6,655 nucleotides of DNA from Gammaproteobacteria bacterium (GTDB lineage: Bacteria > Pseudomonadota > Gammaproteobacteria > Chromatiales > Chromatiaceae): assembly GCA_030620735.1 (NCBI GenBank), contig JAUXDV010000106.1, positions 1 through 6,655 of the forward strand, in the 5' to 3' direction. Positions within the stretch are counted from its first letter, which is position 1; each line of letters begins with the position of its first letter. Made by a program: the position numbers and the translations under genes. A model generated the notes under the pieces. The model saw nothing but the letters and a program-made list of their open reading frames with translations, made no database searches and was not told the origin of the DNA. This document shows positions 1-5,166 of this stretch, in pieces.

Positions 1-558
1 CAGACAGACAACCCCAACGTGATGTTCGATTTTGGCCTGCTTGGCAAGGGATACAGTCTGGAGATGTTTGCAAAATCACTGAAGGAGAACGGCATATATA
101 ACGCCATCATCAACCTTGGTGGTGATTTCAAGGCGGTTGGCACGCGTTCGGGAGAGCCCTGGAATATCGGGATTCCGAGAGGGGATAACACCGGCGTGCT
201 GGCAACCATCAATATCGCTCAGGGAGAATCTGTCATGACGCTTGGCAGTTACCGCGCACAATCCATCGCCAGCAGCCCCCTCAACTACCCGGTCTTTGAT
301 CCTGCAACCCATGCTCCGGTCGAGCATACCACTTCTGTCACAGTGCTCCACCGGGATGCCACGCTTGCCAGTGCTGCGGCGCACGCGATTTTTGTCGCGG
401 GTCCGCAGCTGTGGCAACAGACAGCGATAGAGATGGGTGTCGATGAGGTTCTTCTCATTGATAACAGGGATAAAATCCACCTCACTACAAGCATGCATGA
501 TCGTCTCGATTTCACACAAATCAATCCGGACCTTGAGATCTCCTCCCTGAGCAGATGA
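1..558 (+). CDS. apbE: ApbE-family FAD:protein FMN transferase (divergent; 5' end missing)
   Basis: The frame is open from base 1, so the start lies outside the window; 185 C-terminal residues are visible. ApbE proteins are periplasmic flavin transferases that use Mg2+ and FAD to attach FMN to threonine residues of NqrB, RnfG and similar proteins. The match rests on family landmarks in the expected order: FDFGLLGKGYSLE near residues 9-21, NLGGDFKAVGT near 39-49, the W-N-I-G-I strand, T-L-G-S-Y-R near 80-85, F-D-P-A-T-H-A-P-V-E-H near 99-109, S-V-T-V-L, and a closing A-I-F-V-A-G helix. Several positions differ from typical members. The HxxDP histidine is replaced (Y-P-V-F-D-P). The ADAxxTA segment that supplies metal ligands reads A-S-A-A-A-H-A, so the usual Asp and Thr are Ser and His. 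The protein may be catalytically altered or inactive. The stop codon overlaps the next start in an ATGA (555-558). Family assignment is secure; activity is doubtful. Confidence 0.87.
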   Translation, partial: QTDNPNVMFDFGLLGKGYSLEMFAKSLKENGIYNAIINLGGDFKAVGTRSGEPWNIGIPRGDNTGVLATINIAQGESVMTLGSYRAQSIASSPLNYPVFDPATHAPVEHTTSVTVLHRDATLASAAAHAIFVAGPQLWQQTAIEMGVDEVLLIDNRDKIHLTTSMHDRLDFTQINPDLEISSLSR

Positions 559-1448
559 GCAGATACTGGCTGCCTGACATTAACCTCACGCTTGCGAACA
601 CACTAATCCTGGCGCTGGCAATTCATGGCATAGTGATCCTGGCTATCGACTTTGAATCGTCACAGGAGGGCAGCAGCTCACGCCTGCAATCACTGGAAGT
701 GACTGTCGCCACACAATCAGATCCCGAGGAACAGGAGAACGCCGATTTTTACGCACAGGCACATCAGTCCGGCGGCGGCAATATTGACAAGGCGTTCAAG
801 CCTACGCTTGGCGCTGAACTGGAGGACAACATCGACATACACACCGACAATGTCAACCGTTCTGAATTATCCCCTTCCCGGCAGGAGAGTGCGCAAAGCC
901 AGGATGCCGGGGCACCACGACTCACCATCTCCAGGTCCTCACTTTTCAGCATCAGTGAAACATCCACTGACAACAGCCCGTCGGGAGAACAATCTTCTCC
1001 CTCCGATCTACTCGCAAATCTCTCGCAGGAGATCCATCAACTGGAAGCCGAACTCGGCAGCAAGACAGAGGCTTTTGCAAAATTCAACCGTCGCAAGGCA
1101 ATCGCGGCGGCAACCAGTAAACACATCTATGCTGCCTACATGGAGCAGTGGCGGCGCAAAATTGAAGAGCATGGAAACCTCAACTATCCTGTGGGAGCCG
1201 ATGGCAGTGTGGTTGTCCATATAGCGGTCAGATTTGACGGCAGCGTGGAAAAAATCCGCATTCTGCAGCCCTCGAAATCGTCACTGGTCAATGAATCTGC
1301 GCTGAATATTGCGCGCTCAGCAGCGCCATTTCCACCTTTTCCCGACAGCATCCGGGAGAAAACCGATATACTGGACATTATCCGCACATGGCGTTTTCAA
1401 CCACAAGGACGTGAACTGAATGTGGAAAACACCAATAATCTTCATTGA
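555..1448 (+). CDS. tonB: TonB-family energy transducer
   Basis: This 297-residue protein is a TonB-type transducer, which couples ExbB/ExbD proton-motive energy in the inner membrane to outer-membrane transport. There is one N-terminal membrane helix (about residues 13-32, L-A-N-T-L-I-L-A-L-A-I-H-G-I-V-I-L) with a short cytoplasmic N-terminus. A long hydrophilic periplasmic linker spans about 33-190, and the TonB C-terminal domain about 195-283. That domain shows YMEQWRRKIE, N-L-N-Y-P, G-S-V-V-V-H-I-A-V-R-F-D-G-S-V, A-P-F-P-P-F-P and a final T-W-R-F. Unlike classical TonB, the linker is not proline-rich. It is rich in Ser, Gln, Asp and Glu and ends in a charged, probably helical or coiled-coil stretch (about 152-182). 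The ATG at 555 overlaps the apbE stop, which implies translational coupling; no strong Shine-Dalgarno sequence is seen. Its place before yqgE-ruvX-pyrR matches tonB3 of Pseudomonas. The specific receptor it serves cannot be told. Confidence 0.88.
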   Translation: MSRYWLPDINLTLANTLILALAIHGIVILAIDFESSQEGSSSRLQSLEVTVATQSDPEEQENADFYAQAHQSGGGNIDKAFKPTLGAELEDNIDIHTDNVNRSELSPSRQESAQSQDAGAPRLTISRSSLFSISETSTDNSPSGEQSSPSDLLANLSQEIHQLEAELGSKTEAFAKFNRRKAIAAATSKHIYAAYMEQWRRKIEEHGNLNYPVGADGSVVVHIAVRFDGSVEKIRILQPSKSSLVNESALNIARSAAPFPPFPDSIREKTDILDIIRTWRFQPQGRELNVENTNNLH

Positions 1449-1453
1449 AAATA

Positions 1454-2020
1454 ATGGCATACATAAACCTTACAAACCATTTTCTAATAGCAATGCCGGG
1501 ACTGCATGACCCGAATTTTGAAAAAACCGTGACCTACATCTGTGAGCACACCAGTGAACATGGCGCCATGGGGATCATCATCAATTCACCGCTTGATATA
1601 CCCATGTCGGAGATCCTCGAACAGCTGGATATCAATCATCCCATAGCCAGACTGGAAAACAGCATCATCTACCTGGGTGGGCCGGTCAGCAGCGACAGAG
1701 GCTTTGTGCTGCATGAAAGCAGTTCCACCAGATGGGACTCGACTCTGGTCGTCAAAGACGGTATCAGCATCACCACCTCACGAGATATTCTGCAGGCGAT
1801 CGCACGTGGTGAAGGACCTGACAAGAGGCTTCTGGCGCTGGGCTATGCAGGCTGGTCACCGGGACAGCTCGAGCAGGAGCTAGCCGCAAATGCATGGCTG
1901 AGCGGACCTGCCGACAACTCTATTATTTTTGACCAGCCGGCATCGCAGCGTTGGCAGGCTGCAGCCAGTGACCTGGGGGTCGATCTTTCGCTGCTCAGCA
2001 CCGAGACCGGCCACGCTTGA
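1454..2020 (+). CDS. yqgE: YqgE/AlgH family protein (UPF0301)
   Basis: This is a conserved protein of the UPF0301 family, called YqgE in enterics and AlgH in Pseudomonas, where it was first linked to alginate regulation. Its biochemical role is not settled. The family signature is clear: N-H-F-L-I-A-M-P-G-L near the N-terminus, then F-E-K-T-V-T-Y-I-C-E-H, G-A-M-G-I-I-I-N-S-P, Y-L-G-G-P-V, G-F-V-L-H, and late L-L-A-L-G-Y-A-G-W-S-P-G-Q-L-E-Q-E-L. From the ATG at 1454 the protein has 188 residues, typical for the family, and N-L-T-N-H-F-L-I-A-M-P begins about five residues in, as usual. A TTG at 1445 in the same frame would add three residues and overlap the tonB stop, but is the weaker choice. 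No clear ribosome binding site precedes either codon, so coupling to tonB translation is likely. The stop directly abuts the ruvX start. Confidence 0.93.
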   Translation: MAYINLTNHFLIAMPGLHDPNFEKTVTYICEHTSEHGAMGIIINSPLDIPMSEILEQLDINHPIARLENSIIYLGGPVSSDRGFVLHESSSTRWDSTLVVKDGISITTSRDILQAIARGEGPDKRLLALGYAGWSPGQLEQELAANAWLSGPADNSIIFDQPASQRWQAAASDLGVDLSLLSTETGHA

Positions 2021-2437
2021 ATGACGACCGCGGCATCGGACAACATCACTCTGCTGGGTTTTGACTATGGCGTCAAACACATTGGCGTCGCTGTCGGCCA
2101 GACACTGCTGCAGAGCGCAACACCGTTGACAACCCTGCACGCCAAAAAACACAAACCTGACTGGGATGGTGTAACGCAACTGATTTCCGAGTGGCGGCCA
2201 CTGGAACTGGTGGTTGGTTTACCCTTCGATATGGATGATAATGAATCCGAGGTTGCTGACAAGGCAAAACGCTTCGCCCGCCAACTGCATGGCAGATACC
2301 ATCTGCCAGTCCACATGATCGACGAGCGGCTGACAACGCGCGAAGCTGCCTCCATCCTGCGCACCCAGGACAAACGCGACGGCAGACTCGATGCCCTGGC
2401 GGCAACACTCATCCTGGAAACATGGTTAAGGAAATGA
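2021..2437 (+). CDS. ruvX: RuvX/YqgF family RNase H-fold nuclease (putative pre-16S rRNA nuclease)
   Basis: The 138-residue length is that expected for YqgF/RuvX. The family has an RNase H-like fold resembling RuvC; E. coli YqgF acts in 5'-end maturation of 16S rRNA, and some members cut Holliday junctions. The three acidic catalytic positions are visible: D15 in G-F-D-Y-G-V-K-H-I-G-V-A-V-G, E102 in D-E-R-L-T-T, and D124 in G-R-L-D-A-L-A-A. The V-V-G-L-P strand and the following M-D-D-N-E-S loop also fit. The ATG follows the yqgE stop with no intervening base, and the gene overlaps the start of pyrR, so the protein is almost certainly translated as part of the operon. The pairing with yqgE is one of the most conserved neighbourhoods in gammaproteobacteria. 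Confidence 0.95.
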   Translation: MTTAASDNITLLGFDYGVKHIGVAVGQTLLQSATPLTTLHAKKHKPDWDGVTQLISEWRPLELVVGLPFDMDDNESEVADKAKRFARQLHGRYHLPVHMIDERLTTREAASILRTQDKRDGRLDALAATLILETWLRK

Positions 2438-2958
2438 CACAACAGACACACTTCTTTATGGGACACGATGCCGTCATCAGCGTGATCGACGGCATGGCCA
2501 GAAAACTCTCGATTAATCTTGAAAACAGGTCGCGTGAAGATGCCGCCATGATCGGCATACATACCGGCGGCATCTGGGTGGCGCAGCGGCTGCATCAACT
2601 GCTGCACATCGTTCCGCCTCTCGGCATCATCGACATCTCCTTCTACAGGGATGACTTCAGCCAGATCGGGCTGAACCCGGAAGTCCGACCGTCACAAATC
2701 GACTTCGATGTGGATGGCCGCCATATCATCCTGATCGATGACGTGCTGCATACCGGAAGAACAATCCGCGCCGCACTCAATGAAATTTTCGACTATGGAC
2801 GCCCCGCTTCGGTCACACTTGTAACACTGGTCGATCGCAGTGGACGGGAACTACCGGTCGAACCTGGGATCATCGGCGTGGAAGTCACTATTGACCCCAG
2901 GGAGGAGATCAAATTAACCGGCCCGGAGAGACTGGAACTTATGATCGGAAGTAATTAG
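2422..2958 (+). CDS. pyrR: PyrR, pyrimidine operon regulator / uracil phosphoribosyltransferase
   Basis: PyrR proteins are type I phosphoribosyltransferases. In Bacillus they bind pyr mRNA to control attenuation and also convert uracil plus PRPP to UMP. The PRPP-binding motif I-I-L-I-D-D-V-L-H-T-G-R-T-I-R lies at about residues 102-116. The N-terminal half shows M-I-G-I-H-T-G-G-I-W-V-A (43-54), and T-L-V-D-R-S-G-R-E-L-P (135-145) follows the motif, all standard for PyrR. At 178 residues the length is normal. Two starts are possible: ATG 2422, or ATG 2434, which forms an ATGA overlap with the ruvX stop. AAGGA at 2428-2432 is too close to 2434 to serve it well, and both give a complete domain. 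No pyrB follows, unlike Pseudomonas, so its regulatory target is not visible; it may act elsewhere or mainly as an enzyme. Confidence 0.93.
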   Translation: MVKEMTQQTHFFMGHDAVISVIDGMARKLSINLENRSREDAAMIGIHTGGIWVAQRLHQLLHIVPPLGIIDISFYRDDFSQIGLNPEVRPSQIDFDVDGRHIILIDDVLHTGRTIRAALNEIFDYGRPASVTLVTLVDRSGRELPVEPGIIGVEVTIDPREEIKLTGPERLELMIGSN

Positions 2959-2973
2959 AGGAGCGCAGCACCC

Positions 2974-3002
2974 CGTCATTGCGAGCGCAGCGCGGCAATC
3001 TC
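2974..3002. repeat. Dispersed palindromic repeat, GTCATTGCGAGC...GGCAATCT type
   Basis: The segment starts CGTCATTGCGAGCG and ends GCGGCAATCTC. It belongs to a sequence type I recognise as scattered in intergenic regions of many bacterial genomes. The outer arms ATTGC (2978-2982) and GCAAT (2995-2999) are complementary, with a GC-rich interior. It lies 15 bp after the pyrR stop. There is no run of T after it, so it is not a canonical intrinsic terminator, although such hairpins can stabilise the 3' end of an mRNA. Confidence 0.65.
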
Positions 3003-3049
3003 ATTCTCGCTGTCACACACCTGCAGATTACTATGCTCTTTGTATTAAC

Positions 3050-3058
3050 GGAGAGGGG
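3050..3058 (+). promoter_or_regulatory. Strong ribosome binding site of yihY
   Basis: The purine tract GGAGAGGGG lies eight bases before the ATG at 3067 and fixes that codon as the start. It is much stronger than any site in the preceding operon, which fits yihY being translated independently. An upstream TACTAT (3029-3034) could be a -10 element, but I see no well-placed -35 box, so I do not annotate a promoter. Confidence 0.7.
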
Positions 3059-3066
3059 AATTCGAT

Positions 3067-3957
3067 ATGGTGACCAAACCACCACCTTACAAGCAGGTTC
3101 TGAAACACCCGCTGCGCTTCATGTGGAAGGTTCTCAAAGGTTTCAAGGCGAACCAGGGACTGCTGCTCTCCGGCGCTGTCGCCTACTATGCCCTGCTCTC
3201 CATCATTCCACTGATTACACTGATCCTGATGGCGCTGTCTCATTTTGTGGGGACGGAACTGCTGTTGGAAACACTGAGACAAAATATCGAACTGGTCGTA
3301 CCCGCGCATGCAGATGTCATCGTCGAGCAGATGTCACAATTCCTCTACCACAGACATGCAAGCTGGGTGCTGGTCGGCGTGCTGCTATTCTTCAGTTCAA
3401 TGGCATTTACCGTGCTGGAGAACGCCATCTCATTCATCTTTCACCATCGCGTCGCCATCCATCGCCGCCACTTCCTGGTCTCTGCGGTTCTGCCCTATAT
3501 CTATATCCTGGTAATGGGCATCGGCTTTTTCCTGATGACAGTAATCGCCGGCCTGATGGCCAGTGTCGAAACCAGGGAGTTGTCTTTGCTGGGAAACAGC
3601 TGGTCTCTACAGGGCATATCCAGGGTTACACTCTATATTATCGGCCTGACTGGACAAATTCTGCTGTTAACCTCCTTCTATCTGGTCATGCCCCTCGGCA
3701 ATCTCTCCATACGCCATGCCCTCGTTGGCGGAGTAACAGCAGCAATTTTATGGGAAGTAATGCGCCATATCCTGGTGTGGTATTTTTCAACTCTGTCGCT
3801 GGTCAACGTCGTTTATGGCTCCCTGGGTACAGCAATCGTGGTGCTGATCAGCCTTGAAATCGCAGGCATGATCCTGCTGTTCGGCGCCCAGGTGATCGCC
3901 GAATATGAGCGCCTTGGCCTGCCGCCCGAGCAAAAATATAACGGCATTCATCTCTGA
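3067..3957 (+). CDS. yihY: YihY/UPF0761 family inner-membrane protein (formerly RNase BN-like/BrkB)
   Basis: This 296-residue integral membrane protein belongs to the YihY/BrkB family. Older annotations call it ribonuclease BN, which is incorrect for this family; its molecular function is unknown. Six membrane segments are visible, at about residues 34-58, 100-122, 137-163, 185-210, 218-240 and 252-277. Family hallmarks are G-A-V-A-Y-Y-A-L-L-S-I-I-P-L (36-49) in the first helix, the W-V-L-V-G-V-L-L-F-F-S-S helix, and V-Y-G-S-L-G-T-A-I-V-V-L-I-S (249-262) before L-L-F-G-A-Q-V-I-A-E-Y (270-280) near the end. The basic N-terminus (K-Q-V-L-K-H-P-L-R-F) suggests a cytoplasmic start. The gene is preceded by a repeat-bearing gap and a strong ribosome binding site, and converges on a minus-strand gene whose stop lies 11 bp away. 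Confidence 0.92.
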   Translation: MVTKPPPYKQVLKHPLRFMWKVLKGFKANQGLLLSGAVAYYALLSIIPLITLILMALSHFVGTELLLETLRQNIELVVPAHADVIVEQMSQFLYHRHASWVLVGVLLFFSSMAFTVLENAISFIFHHRVAIHRRHFLVSAVLPYIYILVMGIGFFLMTVIAGLMASVETRELSLLGNSWSLQGISRVTLYIIGLTGQILLLTSFYLVMPLGNLSIRHALVGGVTAAILWEVMRHILVWYFSTLSLVNVVYGSLGTAIVVLISLEIAGMILLFGAQVIAEYERLGLPPEQKYNGIHL

Positions 3958-3958
3958 A

Positions 3959-3978
3959 TGCAGAAGAGTCACTCTGCA
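3959..3978. terminator. Weak hairpin between convergent genes
   Basis: TGCAGA (3959-3964) and TCTGCA (3973-3978) form a perfect 6-bp inverted repeat around an 8-base loop. It sits right at the convergent ends of yihY and the HbpS-like gene and overlaps the latter's stop codon. Neither strand shows a following T-tract, so termination is only suggested by position. Confidence 0.25.
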
Positions 3979-4466
3979 AATTGCAGACGCTCTTCGAGAT
4001 TCTCAATCGCCTTCAATGCACAAATCTCATCCTTTTCTCCTCCGGGCGCACCGCTGATTCCCAGTGCGCCGATACGGCTTCCGGATGCTGAGATCTGCAC
4101 ACCGCCCCGCATGATAATAATGCCGTCCATGTGATTCAACTCAGGTCTGATATCACCACGATTTTGACGGAATGCACCTGAATCTGTTCCTGACAAAATG
4201 ACCGCATTGGCCTTCTCCTCGGCAATCTGCAGGGTAAAACGCGACGCCCGGTCATCACGCAGGGCAGCACGCAGATTTCCATTACGGTCAACAACCACGG
4301 CACTCACCTGATAGCCCATTTTACGACAAGCTGTGATGCTTTCACTGGCAAGATCACGCGCCAGTTCAAGCCCTATGGTCTTTACCGTCACCACATCATC
4401 TGCAAAAAGTGGCGTGGAGAAAACCATCATAATGATTACAAGTAGCGCTGCTTTTGTCTGTGTCAT
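3969..4466 (-). CDS. Exported GlcG/HbpS-family (DUF336) haem-binding-like protein
   Basis: The 165-residue product starts with a Sec-type signal peptide: M-T-Q-T-K, a hydrophobic core A-A-L-L-V-I-I-M-M-V-F, and probable cleavage after P-L-F-A at residue 22, so the mature protein is probably periplasmic. The remainder is a GlcG/HbpS domain: V-K-T-I-G-L-E-L-A, A-C-R-K-M-G-Y-Q-V-S-A-V-V-V-D-R-N-G-N-L-R, a central helix, I-I-M-R-G-G-V-Q-I, and the diagnostic G-A-L-G-I-S-G-A-P-G-G-E-K-D-E near the C-terminus. HbpS of Streptomyces binds haem and signals redox stress; other members occur beside glycolate or redox genes, and the role of proteobacterial exported forms is unclear. The frame is open 50 codons further upstream, but that extension lacks a signal-peptide character and crosses the inverted repeat. 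The ATG at 4466 gives a proper signal peptide and has AGAGA seven bases before it. Confidence 0.87.
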   Translation of the reverse strand: MTQTKAALLVIIMMVFSTPLFADDVVTVKTIGLELARDLASESITACRKMGYQVSAVVVDRNGNLRAALRDDRASRFTLQIAEEKANAVILSGTDSGAFRQNRGDIRPELNHMDGIIIMRGGVQISASGSRIGALGISGAPGGEKDEICALKAIENLEERLQFAE

Positions 4467-4479
4467 AAGAGATTCTCTT
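4467..4479. repeat. 13-bp palindrome over the ribosome binding site of the HbpS-like gene
   Basis: AAGAGA (4467-4472), one T, then TCTCTT (4474-4479) is a perfect dyad immediately upstream of the ATG at 4466. On the coding (minus) strand the AAGAGA arm is the only plausible Shine-Dalgarno element. It could be an operator-like site or simple chance. Confidence 0.4.
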
Positions 4480-4499
4480 TGAATGTGTAATGGGCAATG

Positions 4500-4545
4500 T
4501 GTTGGGCTTCGTTCCGTAGGTTGGGCTGAGGGACGAAGCCCAACA
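4500..4545. repeat. Long inverted repeat of the dispersed GTAGGTTGGGC...GAAGCCCAACA type
   Basis: TGTTGGGCTTCGTTCC (4500-4515) pairs with GGGACGAAGCCCAACA (4530-4545) to give a 16-bp stem with one G-T wobble and a 14-base loop. The right portion (4516-4545) matches a repeat type I recognise as widespread in intergenic DNA of gammaproteobacteria and cyanobacteria. A second, shorter hairpin is possible inside it: TTGGGCT (4521-4527) with AGCCCAA (4537-4543). The element occupies much of the 88-bp gap between the CPXCG gene and the HbpS-like gene. No T-run follows it on either strand. Confidence 0.75.
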
Positions 4546-4554
4546 TCCATAATA

Positions 4555-4749
4555 TCAACAATCATTTTCATCATGCACCTGCATATGAATCTCTCCCACA
4601 TCACTGACACTGACAATCAGATGAATTGGTCTGCAACAAACAGAACAGTCTTCAATATACTGCTGTTGTTCCATAGAAGCATCAACAACGATTTCAATTG
4701 ACTCCGCACAATATGGGCACGCGATCCCGACTGTCTGCAGAAGATACAT
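4555..4749 (-). CDS. CPXCG-type cysteine-rich small protein (probable zinc-binding)
   Basis: This 64-residue protein matches the CPXCG cysteine-rich family, small proteins of unknown function thought to bind a metal such as zinc. It has C-P-Y-C at residues 11-14, an acidic middle, and Y-I-E-D-C-S-V-C-C-R-P-I at 31-42, which is the family hallmark (C35, C38, C39). The residue after the first Cys pair is Ala (C-P-Y-C-A-E) rather than the usual Gly, and there is an additional C-terminal Cys64. The ATG at 4749 is preceded by AGAGGAA (4757-4763) with seven bases between. That ribosome binding site overlaps the stop codon of the upstream 134-residue gene, only 12 bp away, so the two are clearly co-transcribed. 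No signal peptide is present; a cytoplasmic location is expected. Confidence 0.85.
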   Translation of the reverse strand: MYLLQTVGIACPYCAESIEIVVDASMEQQQYIEDCSVCCRPIHLIVSVSDVGEIHMQVHDENDC

Positions 4750-4756
4750 CAGTCAG

Positions 4757-4763
4757 TTCCTCT
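4757..4763 (-). promoter_or_regulatory. Ribosome binding site of the CPXCG gene
   Basis: On the minus strand AGAGGAA lies seven bases before the ATG at 4749 and shares bases with the upstream TAG stop (4762-4764). This supports the short start and translational linkage of the two genes. Confidence 0.7.
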
Positions 4764-5166
4764 ACCCGGCGGATTTTCCGCAATGATAGGCCTCGAGCAG
4801 TGCATTTTTCAGTTCAGGATGATTCTCCAGATCATCGACGCTCAACTCCCTCGATGCAATCGACTGCAACATGTCGATGATGCGACTCTGCCGCCACTGC
4901 TGTTGAAAACCTTCAATATCAAGTGCTTCATTATCGACAAAATCTGCAACAGCGCCCTGTGCATTGACAAACCTGATTGGTGACTGCTCCATCACCTCAT
5001 ACAGGTAGGAGTAGGTATCGATATCATTTGTCATCGCGAGTATGTGATGGAGACGCGGCAGACTGCCATGCTCCCTCATCAGTGCATCGAGATCGATGGC
5101 CATCGATGGAGTGTATGTTTCACCCTTGAATGAAAATGTCACTGTAGCGTCTATCTTGTTTTTCAT
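4762..5166 (-). CDS. Conserved-looking protein of unknown function, downstream of hoxHW
   Basis: I do not recognise a named family for this 134-residue product. It has no signal peptide, membrane helix or cysteine cluster (one Cys, at 129). The sequence begins with a beta-like segment (I-D-A-T-V-T-F-S-F-K-G-E-T-Y-T-P) followed by I-D-L-D-A-L-M. A helical segment with D-I-D-T-Y-S-Y-L-Y-E-V-M-E (about 48-60) comes next, then P-I-R-F-V-N-A-Q-G-A-V-A-D-F, and an acidic helical C-terminal half ending near L-K-N-A-L-L-E-A-Y-H-C-G. It looks like a well-folded soluble cytoplasmic protein. The ATG at 5166 has AGGAGA (5179-5184) upstream with a rather long 12-base gap. It lies 81 bp after hoxW on the same strand and 12 bp before the CPXCG gene, so a hydrogenase-related accessory role is possible but only inferred from position. 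Confidence 0.82.
   Translation of the reverse strand: MKNKIDATVTFSFKGETYTPSMAIDLDALMREHGSLPRLHHILAMTNDIDTYSYLYEVMEQSPIRFVNAQGAVADFVDNEALDIEGFQQQWRQSRIIDMLQSIASRELSVDDLENHPELKNALLEAYHCGKSAG

Noticed and set aside
2065..2607. A 180-codon minus-strand open frame opposite ruvX and pyrR
   Set aside because: It lies antisense to two well-recognised genes, and its translation looks like low-complexity shadow sequence.
2979..3857. A 292-codon open frame on the + strand overlapping yihY in another frame
   Set aside because: The translation has no recognisable domain, is rich in Arg, Gly, Pro and His, and runs across the dispersed repeat; yihY in the true frame has a strong ribosome binding site and family motifs.
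4500..4545. Reading the long inverted repeat as an intrinsic terminator
   Set aside because: No T-tract follows the stem on either strand, and the sequence matches a dispersed repeat type.
4467..4616. A 50-residue N-terminal extension of the HbpS-like protein
   Set aside because: It would run through the inverted repeat and overlap the CPXCG gene, and it would bury the signal peptide that starts at the ATG at 4466.
4483..4701. A 72-codon plus-strand frame across the inverted repeat
   Set aside because: It is antisense to the CPXCG gene, and part of its sequence is translation of the repeat itself.
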